Notes: generated by a model from the sequence alone, not told the origin. A stretch of DNA of 64,000 nucleotides from Andeanibacterium fulvum (GCF_037154085.1 NZ_JBANRM010000003.1:531613-595612); one strand, 5' to 3'. Shown: positions 43,017 through 52,209, counted from the stretch's first letter. A program made the numbers and translations.

Positions 43017-44867
43017 ATGCATAAACGAGTACTTCAGTCCGTCACCGCGCTGGTTTCGGTAGTATCGCTTGCGGGGCAGGTCCACGCACAGGAACAGACC
43101 TATCAGGGCAAGGTGGGCCGCACGCTGGCCGAATCCACCGAATGGTGGCCCGAACCGGCCAAGGCCCCGGCAGGCGCGCCGAACATCGTCTGGATTCTGC
43201 TGGACGATGTCGGCTTCGGCGCATCCAGCGCATTCGGTGGCGCCATCGCCACGCCTACGCTCGACCAGCTGGCGCAGCAGGGCCTGCGCTACACCAACTT
43301 CCACACCACGGCAGTCTGCGCCCCGACGCGCGCCTCGCTGTTGACGGGCAAGAACAGTTCCTCGGTCCATGTCGCCGGTTTTTCGCATACCATCCTTTCG
43401 GCGGGCTTCCCCGGCTGGGACGGGCGCATTCCGGCGGAAGACGGGACGATTGCCGAAATCCTGCGCGATCAGGGCTACAATACCTTCGCGGTCGGCAAAT
43501 ATGGCGTGACGCCTGACGAGGATTCCACCGATGCCGGCCCGTTCGACCGTTGGCCCACCGGCAAGGGTTTCGATCATTTCTTCGGCTTCCTCGGTTCGCA
43601 GACCGATCAGTACAAGCCCGATCTGGTGGAGGATCAGGTGCATGTGCAGCCTGACGGACGGCACCTGAGCGAGCAGATGACCGACAAGGCCATCGGCTAT
43701 ATCGAGCGGCAGCAGAAGGCCGCCCCCGGCAAGCCCTTCTTCCTCTATTACGCCCCCGGCGCCACGCACGCGCCGCATCAGGTCGCCGCCGAATGGAGCG
43801 ACCAGTACAAGGGCAAGTTCGACGGTGGCTGGGATGCCTATCGCGAACAGGTGTTCGCGCAGCAGAAGAAGCTGGGCATCATCCCGGCCAATGCCGTGCT
43901 CCCTGACCGCGACCCCGGAGTGAAGGCCTGGAACTCCCTGCCCGCCGATCAGAAGAAGCTCTATGCCCGCTTCATGGAAGTCTATGCCGGCTTCCTGACC
44001 TATACCGATCACGAGATCGGCCGTCTGGTGGATCACCTCAAGCAGACCGGCCAGTATGACAACACGCTGTTCGTGGTGATCGTGGGCGATAACGGCGCCA
44101 GCAAGGAAGGCACCGCCTATGGCGATATCGACCGCAGCCTTGTTGCCCCCGCGCTGAGCGAGCAGGAAAACATCGCCTATAACCTCGCCCGCATCGACCA
44201 GCTGGGCAAGCCGAGCGCGATCGAGGGCAATTACCCCATCGGCTGGGCGCAGGCGACCAACACGCCGTTCCGGCGCTGGAAATCGGATGCGAACAGCGAA
44301 GGCGGCACGCGCAATCCGCTGATCGTTTCCTGGCCGCAGCAGATCAAGGATGGCGGCACGTTCCGCACGCAATATGGCCATGTGATCGACATCCTGCCGA
44401 CCACGCTGGAACTGGCGAAGCTGAAGACCCCCACCAAGATCCGGGGTGTGGAGCAGCAGCCTGTCGAGGGCATTTCGCTGGCCTATTCGGTGAAGGACCC
44501 GGCCGCGGAATCCCGTCACAAGACCCAGCATTATTACATCTTCGGATCGCGGGCGATCTATCACGATGGCTGGAAGGCCGGGCTTGCCTTCCCCAACCGC
44601 TTCGTCACCGGCAGCCCCGGCGGCGACAAGCCGTTCGATGAAAATGCCTGGGAACTCTACCACGTCGACGAGGACTTCAACGAACGCTTCGACCTGGCCA
44701 AGAAGCATCCCGAAAAGCTGGCGGAACTGAAGGCCCTGTTCGAGCAGCAGGCCCAGAAATACGATCTCTATCCGCTGATCACCTGGGACGATATCGGCAA
44801 GATTCATCGCTCGCCGGACAGCGGGACGCTCGAGGAAGAGCTCCGCAAGATCAACCCCAACCACTGA
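43017..44867 (+). CDS. Periplasmic arylsulfatase, Cys-type
   Basis: A 616-residue exported type I sulfatase. Signal peptide ends QVHAQE; metal-binding NIVWILLDDVGFG, the modification motif CAPTRASLLTG (Cys becomes formylglycine), GYNTFAVGKYG and VIVGDNGASKEG are visible. The Cys-type motif needs a maturase, encoded two genes downstream. It cleaves a sulfate ester and releases sulfate for the cysteine pathway. About 46% of the operon's promoter logic is shared with the second sulfatase unit only in the leader, not in the coding sequence. Confidence 0.9.
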   Translation: MHKRVLQSVTALVSVVSLAGQVHAQEQTYQGKVGRTLAESTEWWPEPAKAPAGAPNIVWILLDDVGFGASSAFGGAIATPTLDQLAQQGLRYTNFHTTAVCAPTRASLLTGKNSSSVHVAGFSHTILSAGFPGWDGRIPAEDGTIAEILRDQGYNTFAVGKYGVTPDEDSTDAGPFDRWPTGKGFDHFFGFLGSQTDQYKPDLVEDQVHVQPDGRHLSEQMTDKAIGYIERQQKAAPGKPFFLYYAPGATHAPHQVAAEWSDQYKGKFDGGWDAYREQVFAQQKKLGIIPANAVLPDRDPGVKAWNSLPADQKKLYARFMEVYAGFLTYTDHEIGRLVDHLKQTGQYDNTLFVVIVGDNGASKEGTAYGDIDRSLVAPALSEQENIAYNLARIDQLGKPSAIEGNYPIGWAQATNTPFRRWKSDANSEGGTRNPLIVSWPQQIKDGGTFRTQYGHVIDILPTTLELAKLKTPTKIRGVEQQPVEGISLAYSVKDPAAESRHKTQHYYIFGSRAIYHDGWKAGLAFPNRFVTGSPGGDKPFDENAWELYHVDEDFNERFDLAKKHPEKLAELKALFEQQAQKYDLYPLITWDDIGKIHRSPDSGTLEEELRKINPNH

Positions 44868-44945
44868 CCGGCATCGGCCTGGCGGCGTCATTGCCGTCAG
44901 GCCGATCCTGACAGCCATCGACCAGATTCGCACAGGATTCGTCCC

Positions 44946-46298
44946 ATGCTCGATTTTGCCCCCTCCCGCCGTCAATTCCTCGGTGCCGTAGGCCTCGCAG
45001 GGGCCGGCGCCTTGCTTCCCCTGTCATCCTTGCGCGCTGCGGACAGCCTGTCGCAACTCGCCGAAGATGCGTTCATCTGGGGCCTGCCGCTGGTGCTGAG
45101 CGGGCGTTATATCGAAATCGCAAGAAAGGCCGGCCTGAGCTTCAACCAGTTCTATCTGAGTCCCGATCTTGCCACTCCCGCGACGCATGCGGCGGGACCG
45201 AACATCGACACGCTCTATGGTTTCGCCTGGCTCGACCTTACGGGCGGGCCGCAGGTGATTGCAGTGCCGGATACGCACGACCGCTACTATTCGATCCAGT
45301 TACTCGACACCTATGGCGATAGCTTCTCCTATATCGGCAGGCGGGTGACCGGCACCAAAGCGGGCGCCTACGCCATCACCGCACCGGGGTGGAACGGCAC
45401 ACTTCCGCCCGGCGTGACAGGAATTGCCGCACCGACCGGCAAGATTCTCGCGCTGGTGCGCACTCTGGTCAGCGGATCGACCGATCTCCCGGCAGCGCAG
45501 GCCATCCACGCCTCCTATTCCACAGGGCCGCTGTCCGCCTGGCCACAAGGGCGCCTGCCCGCCATTGCCCGTGCCAACTCGATCAACGTGATCCCTGCAC
45601 TCGACCTGACGGCCTTCGATGCCGGCTTCTTCGACGAGCTCGACGCGCTGGTACACCAGTATCCTCCGGTACCGGAAGATACTGCCAACCTCGCACGTTT
45701 CGCACCGCTGGGTATCGGCAGCGGGACGCCGCGCGGACCCCAGTTGAGGGCGACACTCGCTGCCGCGATCCCCGCAGGCCTCGCACGCATCCAGGCGGCG
45801 CAGGCCGCATCGTCCACCGTGATCAACGGCTGGCGCAGCAACCTTTCGATCGTGCCATTTATTCGCGATCCTCTCGCGCGGGCAGCGATCAACACCTTCG
45901 GCCCCGGCGCGCACATTGCCAAGGAAGCGCTCTACTTCAGCGCGGCGCAAGGGCCTGACGGCAAACCGCTTGACGGCAACCGCCGTTACCGGCTGCACTT
46001 CGCGCCGGGCCAGACACCGCCGGTGGACGCGTTCTGGTCGCTGATCCTCTACGACAGGAACTTCTTCCTGTTCGACAATCCGGCGAACCGCTACGCATTC
46101 AACGACCGCAGCGAAGGCCTGATCTACGCGCCCGACGGGTCGCTGGAGATCGTGATCGGGGCCGACCAGCCGCAAGGCCGGATCAACTGGCTGCCCGCCC
46201 CGCGCGACAGCTTCCAGCTCATAACGCGGTTCTACCAGCCGCGCCCTTCGGTGTTCGACGGAAGCTACAAGCTGCCCGCCCTCGAACTGGTGGGCTGA
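44946..46298 (+). CDS. DUF1254/DUF1214 domain protein with Tat signal
   Basis: A 450-residue exported protein. The N-terminus is a Tat signal (SRRQFLGAVGLAGAG). DUF1254 is seen in GPNIDTLYGFAWLDLTGGPQVIAVPDTHDRYYSIQLLDTYGDSFSYIG and DUF1214 in YRLHFAPGQTPPVDAFWSLILYDRNFFLFDNPANRYAFNDRS. The function of these domains is not established. Its place between the sulfatase and the maturase suggests a role in organosulfate handling, but it is unusual in this setting. Confidence 0.85.
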   Translation: MLDFAPSRRQFLGAVGLAGAGALLPLSSLRAADSLSQLAEDAFIWGLPLVLSGRYIEIARKAGLSFNQFYLSPDLATPATHAAGPNIDTLYGFAWLDLTGGPQVIAVPDTHDRYYSIQLLDTYGDSFSYIGRRVTGTKAGAYAITAPGWNGTLPPGVTGIAAPTGKILALVRTLVSGSTDLPAAQAIHASYSTGPLSAWPQGRLPAIARANSINVIPALDLTAFDAGFFDELDALVHQYPPVPEDTANLARFAPLGIGSGTPRGPQLRATLAAAIPAGLARIQAAQAASSTVINGWRSNLSIVPFIRDPLARAAINTFGPGAHIAKEALYFSAAQGPDGKPLDGNRRYRLHFAPGQTPPVDAFWSLILYDRNFFLFDNPANRYAFNDRSEGLIYAPDGSLEIVIGADQPQGRINWLPAPRDSFQLITRFYQPRPSVFDGSYKLPALELVG

Positions 46299-46309
46299 GG
46301 GTCTCCGCG

Positions 46310-47581
46310 ATGACACAAGCCTCGATCGATACCGCGCGCCCAAGCACGGCAGGCTTTCACGTCATGGCCAAGCCCAGCGGCCCGGCGTGCAATCTCGACT
46401 GCACCTATTGCTTCTATCTGGAGAAAGAGGCGCTGTTTCCGGGCAAGAAGATGCGCCGCATGTCGGACACGGTGCTGGAAGCCTATGTCCGCAACACTAT
46501 CGCTTCGACCCCCGCCGGCCATCCGGTCCACTTCACCTGGCAGGGTGGCGAGCCGACCCTGCTGGGCCTCGATTTCTATCGTCGGGCAGTCGAACTGCAG
46601 CAGCTTTACGGGCCGGGCCGCCAGATCGAAAACAGCTTCCAGACCAACGGCACGCTGATCGACGAGGAATGGGCAGCCTTTCTGGCCGAGCACCGCTTCC
46701 TTGTCGGCCTCAGCCTCGATGGCCCGCGCGAGATACATGACCGTTATCGCCGCTATCGCTCAGGCGCGCCGACCTTCGATCTGGTGATGGCCGCGCTCGA
46801 ACGGCTGCAGCGCCATGGGGTGGACTATAACGTCCTTGCCTGTGTCGACCGCCATTCCGCGCAACACCCGCTTCAGGTCTATCGTTTCCTCAAACGACAG
46901 GGCGTAAAGTTCATCCAGTTCACACCGGTGGTGGAGCGCCTTGCCGGCCCGCGCGAGAAGGAACTGGGGCTGGACCTTTCAGGGCCCGGCGCGGCTGAGG
47001 AAGGGGAAGCGGATAGTGGCATGGCGCCGTTCAGCGTGCGCCCGGCAGACTGGGGGCGCTTCCTCTCGGTCGTATTCGGCGAATGGTCGCGTCAGGATGT
47101 GGGCGACGTCTTCGTGATGAATTTCGAATGGACCCTTGCCTCTCTGGTGGGTGCGCCCGGCGTCGTCTGCGTCCACCAGCCGACCTGCGGCCGCGCGGTA
47201 GTGGCCGAGCATGACGGCACGGTCTATTCCTGCGACCATTTCGTCTATCCCGAATACCGCCTGGGCAATCTTGTCGAAACCAGCCTCACCGCAATGATCG
47301 ACAGTTCGCAGCAGCAGGCGTTCGGACAGGCCAAGGCCGACACCCTGCCCGGACAATGCCGCACCTGCCCCTGGCTCAACCTGTGCTGGGGCGGATGCCC
47401 GAAGCACCGCTTCACCAGCACCGCCGATGGCGAAGCGGGCCTCAATTATCTGTGCGAGGGCTACGCCCGCTATTTCGCCAGCGCGACGCCTACGCTGCAA
47501 CGCATCGCCGACCTGCTGGGCAGCGGCCGGGATGTGCGCGAAGTGATGGGCACAGGAACAACTGGGCCGGCCGGAGCCTGA
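46310..47581 (+). CDS. Radical-SAM sulfatase-maturating enzyme (anSME-like)
   Basis: A 423-residue radical SAM enzyme with the cluster motif CNLDCTYCFYLEKE and the anSME-type WQGGEPTLLGLDFYRR. The C-terminal SPASM region holds cysteines in CGRAVV, YSCDHF, CRTCPWLNLCWGGCPKHR and LCEGYARYF. It would convert the active-site Cys of the arylsulfatases to formylglycine. It starts 12 bases after the DUF1254 gene and ends the operon. Aerobic bacteria often use the oxygen-dependent FGE instead, so this choice is notable. Confidence 0.92.
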   Translation: MTQASIDTARPSTAGFHVMAKPSGPACNLDCTYCFYLEKEALFPGKKMRRMSDTVLEAYVRNTIASTPAGHPVHFTWQGGEPTLLGLDFYRRAVELQQLYGPGRQIENSFQTNGTLIDEEWAAFLAEHRFLVGLSLDGPREIHDRYRRYRSGAPTFDLVMAALERLQRHGVDYNVLACVDRHSAQHPLQVYRFLKRQGVKFIQFTPVVERLAGPREKELGLDLSGPGAAEEGEADSGMAPFSVRPADWGRFLSVVFGEWSRQDVGDVFVMNFEWTLASLVGAPGVVCVHQPTCGRAVVAEHDGTVYSCDHFVYPEYRLGNLVETSLTAMIDSSQQQAFGQAKADTLPGQCRTCPWLNLCWGGCPKHRFTSTADGEAGLNYLCEGYARYFASATPTLQRIADLLGSGRDVREVMGTGTTGPAGA

Positions 47582-47600
47582 TCCCCCGCCCCGGGCCCGC

Positions 47601-49190
47601 TCAGCGCGCCCGGGCGATCAGATCCGCCGCCTTTTCCGCAATCATCACCGCAGGCGCGTGAGTATTGCCGCGAATGACGTCGGGCATCACCGAGGCATCC
47701 GCCACGCGCAGGTTTTCCGCGCCCAGCACGCGCAGCTGGCTATCGACCACACTGCCCATGGCGCAAGTGCTGGTGGGATGGCCCGCGCTGATCAGCGATG
47801 CGCGCAGCCATGCGTCGATCTGCTCATCGCTCTGCAAGTCGCCCCCCGGGGCGAGTTCGAATTCGGCAATATCCTTTGCCGGGGCAGTGGCGAAAAACTG
47901 GCGGATGAAGCGAAAACCCCGGCGCAGCCGTTCCCGGTCACCCTCGGCGCTCATGAAGTTGAACTGGACACGGGGGAGATCGAGCGGATTGGCAGATGCC
48001 AGCGTCACTTCGCCCCGGCTCTCGGGATCGAGCAGGATCGCCCCGCAGGAGAACATCGGCGTGGGCTGCTTGCGCCACAGGGGGAACCACAGCTGCGCAT
48101 CGTAGCCGCTATGGACGATCTGGAACTGGATATCGGGCCGCTCCTGATCTTCCCCGGAACGAAGGAAGCCCTGGATCGACATCGGGCTCTGGCTCATCGG
48201 CCCCTGCCCGCTCAATTTCCACTGCAGGAAATTGAGCGCCACCCGATCGAGCCGGATATCCCGGTTGAAGCCGATCGGCACGGCCGATTTCCAGATGCCC
48301 ATGGCAATGGGATGGTCCTGCAGGTTCTGCCCCACGCCCGGCAGATCGATCAAGGGATCGATCCCGGCAGCTTTCAGCGCCGCAGCGGGGCCGATGCCCG
48401 AATGCATCAGCAGATGCGGGCTGTTCAGCGCCCCTGCCGAAAGGATCACTTCCCCCCGGCATTCGAGCACACGGTGCGCACCGCCAGTCACGATCTCCAC
48501 ACCGGTCGCGCGCTTGCCCTCCAGCCGAACCCGCAGCGCGTTGCTATTGGCGATCACGTCCAGATTGGGCCGGTTCTTCACCGGATCGATGAAGGCCCGC
48601 ACAGTGCTGGCCCGGCGCCCCTTGCGAATCGTGCAATCCGGCATGCCGAAACCTTCCGGCTGCGGGATCGTGAAATCAGGGCAGGCCTCATGCCCAAGCG
48701 CCTGTGCCGTCTGGAGGAAGGCAGGGAACAGTTGCGGGTCCGGCGCCATGGGGGTGACGTGCATCTCTCCACTGCCGCCATGGACCGCATTTTCGCCGCG
48801 CCAATTGGTTTCGGAGCGCTTGAAATAGGGCAGCACGTCCTCATAGCCCCAGCCTTCGTGGCCGGCATCGCGCCAGGCGTCATAATCCGCAGCGGCGCCG
48901 CGAATATACATGGTCCCGTTGATGGACGAACATCCGCCCAGCACCTTGCCGCGCGGGATCGGCTGCTGACGGCCGTCAAGACCGGGATCGGGCTCGCTCT
49001 CGTAACCCCAGATGAAGCGCGGATTTGCCGCAGCCTGCATCCAGGTGAGCGGCATGTCGATCAGGGGGTGGCGACATTCCCCGCCCGCCTCGATCAGCGC
49101 GACCCGGACGGACGGGTCGGCACTGAGCCGGTTGGCCAGAACGCAACCTGCGCTTCCCGCGCCCACAACGATGTAATCGTACACCTTCAC
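47601..49190 (-). CDS. GMC-family FAD oxidoreductase
   Basis: A 529-residue flavoenzyme of the choline/alcohol dehydrogenase group: FAD-binding YIVVGAGSAGCVLANRLS, GMC signature 1 PRGKVLGGCSSINGTMYIRG, signature 2 GALNSPHLLMHSGIGP, and C-terminal HPTSTCAMGSVVD with the catalytic His and GNTHAPAVMIAEKAADLI. It lies convergent to the sulfatase operon and divergent from the second sulfatase unit. Oxidation of alcohols released from sulfate esters is a plausible role, but any primary alcohol could be the substrate. Confidence 0.9.
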   Translation of the reverse strand: MKVYDYIVVGAGSAGCVLANRLSADPSVRVALIEAGGECRHPLIDMPLTWMQAAANPRFIWGYESEPDPGLDGRQQPIPRGKVLGGCSSINGTMYIRGAAADYDAWRDAGHEGWGYEDVLPYFKRSETNWRGENAVHGGSGEMHVTPMAPDPQLFPAFLQTAQALGHEACPDFTIPQPEGFGMPDCTIRKGRRASTVRAFIDPVKNRPNLDVIANSNALRVRLEGKRATGVEIVTGGAHRVLECRGEVILSAGALNSPHLLMHSGIGPAAALKAAGIDPLIDLPGVGQNLQDHPIAMGIWKSAVPIGFNRDIRLDRVALNFLQWKLSGQGPMSQSPMSIQGFLRSGEDQERPDIQFQIVHSGYDAQLWFPLWRKQPTPMFSCGAILLDPESRGEVTLASANPLDLPRVQFNFMSAEGDRERLRRGFRFIRQFFATAPAKDIAEFELAPGGDLQSDEQIDAWLRASLISAGHPTSTCAMGSVVDSQLRVLGAENLRVADASVMPDVIRGNTHAPAVMIAEKAADLIARAR

Positions 49191-49350
49191 CAGACATGCC
49201 CCTCGGATTCTGTTTGGCCGTGCCTAGCGCATAAGCGCGGCGACGGGGAAGGACGATCCGCCCTTTGCCCTCCGCTTGCGCCCCAATGGAAGCGGAGACT
49301 TTGGCCCTGGCGTAGCCCGTGAGCCACCGCCTGCCTTAGATTTTCCTGTA

Positions 49351-49379
49351 TTGACGGCATAATCTCTACTAACTAGATA
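49351..49379 (+). promoter_or_regulatory. Sigma-70-type promoter of the second sulfatase unit
   Basis: TTGACG (49351-49356), 17-base spacer, TAGATA (49374-49379), identical hexamers and spacing to the promoter at 37642. Confidence 0.7.
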
Positions 49380-49382
49380 GGG
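49364..49382. promoter_or_regulatory. Rrf2-type operator candidate, site 3
   Basis: CTCTACTAACTAGATAGGG overlaps the -10 of the promoter. It differs from site 2 at one base and aligns without gaps to the perfect palindrome at 34728. Confidence 0.6.
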
Positions 49383-49428
49383 ATTAAGCGAAGGATGTGA
49401 TTCCGCCCTCGCCGGAAAGTCAGGAATC

Positions 49429-49480
49429 CGCGGCTTTTGACCGGGAAGCAGCTTGCTCCGCGTTACCAACGGCTAAAGCG
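49429..49480 (+). ncRNA. SAM-II-like riboswitch candidate, copy 2
   Basis: Same pseudoknot as copy 1: P1 CGCGG (49429-49433) with CCGCG (49458-49462), and CTTT (49434-49437) with AAAG (49475-49478). Here the loop reads TTTTGACCGG, which is closer to my recollection of the SAM-II consensus than copy 1. The two differences from copy 1 inside the core fall outside the paired bases named here. Confidence 0.6.
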
Positions 49481-49542
49481 CGCGATGCTGGGGCGACAGC
49501 GCCAGGCATCGTGTTCCCTCACTGTTGTGACGGGGTGATACG

Positions 49543-49566
49543 ATGTCAGTATACAAGACAGGTTGA
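49543..49566 (+). CDS. Seven-codon leader ORF
   Basis: ATG 49543 to TGA 49566 encodes MSVYKTG, with GGGGTGATACG upstream. It occupies the same position relative to the pseudoknot as the eight-codon ORF at 37833, although the sequence around it is no longer related. The conserved position suggests function for translation of the leader rather than for the peptide sequence. Confidence 0.4.
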   Translation: MSVYKTG

Positions 49567-49845
49567 TCGGGCTCAGCCCAAGGAGCCGCTCCGGCTAGAT
49601 GGGCGGCGCCTGCCGCCATCCGTGCGGCCTGGACATATCCGGAAGAACAAGCGGGTCCTGTCGTCCCCCACGGGTATGGCACTCTGCCCGCGTATCAGCA
49701 GCGCTCGCGCGATGCGGGATTGTGTCCGGAATCCCCAAGCCCCGCCAGGCGACCACCCCATGGGAGCGGAACGCATGCACACCCTTTCCTCGTCCCTCTG
49801 ACCTCCTTTGCCGAGCCCGGCACATCACCTCACCGGAGACCATAC

Positions 49846-52209
49846 ATGAAGACTGTTATCGCGCGGACCGTGTTGCTGCTGGCGGGCACTACTCTCGCTT
49901 CGGGCCTTGCTTCGACGGCGACGGCCCAGACCGCGCCTGCAGGCGGCGGGTTTTCCCCGGCAGCGCTTGCGGCGCGGCTCGGCGCGCAACCCGGCTTTCC
50001 GCAGCAGCCCAAGGCGCCAAAGGGTGCTCCCAACGTCCTCATCGTGCTGCTCGACGATGTGGGGTTTGCGGCGTCTTCCGCCTTTGGCGGCCTGATCCCG
50101 ACGCCGAATATCGACAAGCTGGCCGAACAAGGTGTGCGCTACAACCGCTTCCACACTACCGCAATCTGTTCGCCTACCCGTGCGGCCTTGCTGACCGGGC
50201 GCAATCACCATCAGGTCGGTTTCGGCAATCTTGCGGATATCGCGGCCGGCACTCCCGCCTATGACTCGGTCTGGAAGCCGGAAACAGCCTCCATCGCCCG
50301 CATCCTGCAGAGTAACGGCTATTCCACTGCCGCCTTCGGTAAATGGCACAATACGCCGCGCTGGGAAGTTTCGGCCGCCGGCCCGTTCGACCGCTGGCCC
50401 ACCGGGCTGGGCTTCGACCATTTCTATGGCTTCCAGGGCGGCGAGGACAATCAGTGGGAGCCCCATCTCTACAACGACACCACCCCGATTGCCGCACCCG
50501 CCACGCCGGAACAGGGCTATCACCTCACGACAGACCTGGTGGATCGGACGATTGCCTGGGTCGACGATCATAACGCAGCGGCGGCCACCAAGCCATATTT
50601 CGCCTATTTCGCGCCGGGCGCCACGCATATGCCGCATCACGTGCTCGAAGAATGGATCGCGAAGAACAAGGGCAAGTTCGACAATGGCTGGGACAAATAT
50701 CGCAAGCTCGCTTTCGCCCGGCAGAAGAAGCTGGGTATCGTGCCGCAGGATGCACAGCTCACCCCGCGCCCCGAGGGGCTGCCTGAATGGTCGAGCCTGA
50801 GCCAGGAAGAACGCCGTCTCTATGCCCGGCAGATGGAAGTCTATGCCGGATTCCTTGAACAGACCGATGCCGAGGTCGGCCGCCTGATCGACGAGTTGAA
50901 GGCCCGGCCCGGCGGCGACAACCTGCTGATCTTCTACATCATCGGCGACAATGGCGGCAGCAGCGAAGGCGGCTTGCAGGGCTCGATCGCAGGAGAGGCG
51001 GCTTCGGCCGCCGGCGCTCCGCATGACGTCGCCACGCAGACGCGCAACCTTGCCAGCTTCGGCGGACCCGATCTCGCCAACCACTATGCCGCAGGCTGGG
51101 CCTGGGCAACGACCACGCCCTTTCAGTGGATGAAGCAGGTCGCCTCGCATTTCGGCGGCACTCGCAATCCACTGGTCGTCAGCTGGACCGGCCACACCGC
51201 CGATCCCGGGCAGGTACGTACCCAGTTCGGCCATGTGAACGACATTGCCCCCACGATCCTCGACGCTGCGGGCATTCCCTTCCCCGCCGAAGTGGACGGC
51301 GTGCGGCAAACTCCGTTCGAAGGTCAGAGCCTGGTACCCACCTTCACCAATGCGAAGGCGCCGGATCGCCACACTACCCAATATTTCGAGATTTTCGGCA
51401 ACCGCAGCATCTACAAGGATGGCTGGGTTGCCGCTGCCAAGCGCAAGTTCGCTCCCTGGACGCTGATCGACAATATCACGCAGGCATTCGCGGACGATAC
51501 GGCCACCGATAATTGGGAACTCTACAACGTGGTTGAAGATTTCAGCGAGGCGCGGGACCTGGCCAAGGCCAATCCTGCCAAGCTGGAGGAACTCAAGGGG
51601 GCATTCGCCAGCGAAGGAAAGCGCAACGGCGTGTTCCCGCTGCTTCCCCTGCCCTTCGGGGCCCCGACGATCGTCGACGCGAACCAGAAGCTCTTCTCAT
51701 GGCGCCCCGGCATCAGCACCCTGCCACAGAACGGAGTGCCCGAACTGACCGGCCGGAGTCACCGGGTCGAAATCGACATCAAGGGCGATTCCTCGAAGGG
51801 CACAGGCGCACTCGTTGCATTCGGCGGGCGTCTGGGCGGCTTTGTGCTCTATGCCGGGGACGGCCATCTGCAGTTCGAGAACAACGCCTTCGGCCAGCAG
51901 CGCGACCGTGTCACGTCTACCATCCCCTTGCCCGCAGGCCCGGCGACGGTCGGCTTCGAATTCATTCCGGACAGTGCCGACCAGCAACCCTTCGCCCTGC
52001 TGCGCAAGCTGGGCGGCGGCAAGGTTCGCCTGTTCGTGAACGGCAATGCTGCGGGCGAACTGGCCGTGCGCCAGTATCCGACAGCCGTCGGCTCGTTCAA
52101 CGAAGGCTTCGATATCGGACGCGATACCGGATCGCCGGTAAGCGACGAGACAAGCGCGCAAGGCACCTATTCTCAGGCCCTGGGTGAAACCAGAATCCAG
52201 CTCAAGTGA
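49846..52209 (+). CDS. Large arylsulfatase with C-terminal beta-sandwich extension
   Basis: A 787-residue exported sulfatase. Signal peptide ends TATAQT; NVLIVLLDDVGFAASS, CSPTRAALLTGRNHHQVGFG (formylglycine site), GKWHNTP and IIGDNGGSSEGG are visible. About 170 residues beyond the usual sulfatase end form a beta-rich, lectin-like module (RVEIDIKGDSSKGTGALVAFGG, KVRLFVNGNAAGEL). Similar long sulfatases have this extension, perhaps for substrate binding. The Cys-type motif implies use of the maturase at 46310. It shares the leader element with the first operon. Confidence 0.9.
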   Translation: MKTVIARTVLLLAGTTLASGLASTATAQTAPAGGGFSPAALAARLGAQPGFPQQPKAPKGAPNVLIVLLDDVGFAASSAFGGLIPTPNIDKLAEQGVRYNRFHTTAICSPTRAALLTGRNHHQVGFGNLADIAAGTPAYDSVWKPETASIARILQSNGYSTAAFGKWHNTPRWEVSAAGPFDRWPTGLGFDHFYGFQGGEDNQWEPHLYNDTTPIAAPATPEQGYHLTTDLVDRTIAWVDDHNAAAATKPYFAYFAPGATHMPHHVLEEWIAKNKGKFDNGWDKYRKLAFARQKKLGIVPQDAQLTPRPEGLPEWSSLSQEERRLYARQMEVYAGFLEQTDAEVGRLIDELKARPGGDNLLIFYIIGDNGGSSEGGLQGSIAGEAASAAGAPHDVATQTRNLASFGGPDLANHYAAGWAWATTTPFQWMKQVASHFGGTRNPLVVSWTGHTADPGQVRTQFGHVNDIAPTILDAAGIPFPAEVDGVRQTPFEGQSLVPTFTNAKAPDRHTTQYFEIFGNRSIYKDGWVAAAKRKFAPWTLIDNITQAFADDTATDNWELYNVVEDFSEARDLAKANPAKLEELKGAFASEGKRNGVFPLLPLPFGAPTIVDANQKLFSWRPGISTLPQNGVPELTGRSHRVEIDIKGDSSKGTGALVAFGGRLGGFVLYAGDGHLQFENNAFGQQRDRVTSTIPLPAGPATVGFEFIPDSADQQPFALLRKLGGGKVRLFVNGNAAGELAVRQYPTAVGSFNEGFDIGRDTGSPVSDETSAQGTYSQALGETRIQLK

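Larger units (their letters stand above)
49350..49514 (+). repeat. Direct repeat copy 2 of the sulfur leader element
   Basis: Second copy of the element at 37641-37806, same strand, with four substitutions and one single-base deletion. It precedes the second arylsulfatase-dioxygenase unit. The sharp end of similarity after GGCATCGTGT marks the duplication boundary. Confidence 0.92.
49191..49845. other. Intergenic region with duplicated sulfur leader
   Basis: Between the GMC gene (minus) and the second arylsulfatase (plus). It contains the second promoter/operator/pseudoknot copy (49350-49514), a short leader ORF (49543-49566) and a GGGC/GCCC hairpin at about 49569-49579. From about 49580 to 49845 I see no further structure I can support. 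The first 150 bases presumably hold the GMC promoter, not recognisable by eye. Confidence 0.7.

Noticed and set aside
43011..44975. 654-codon open frame opposite the arylsulfatase
   Set aside because: Antisense shadow of a clear sulfatase; no recognisable motif.
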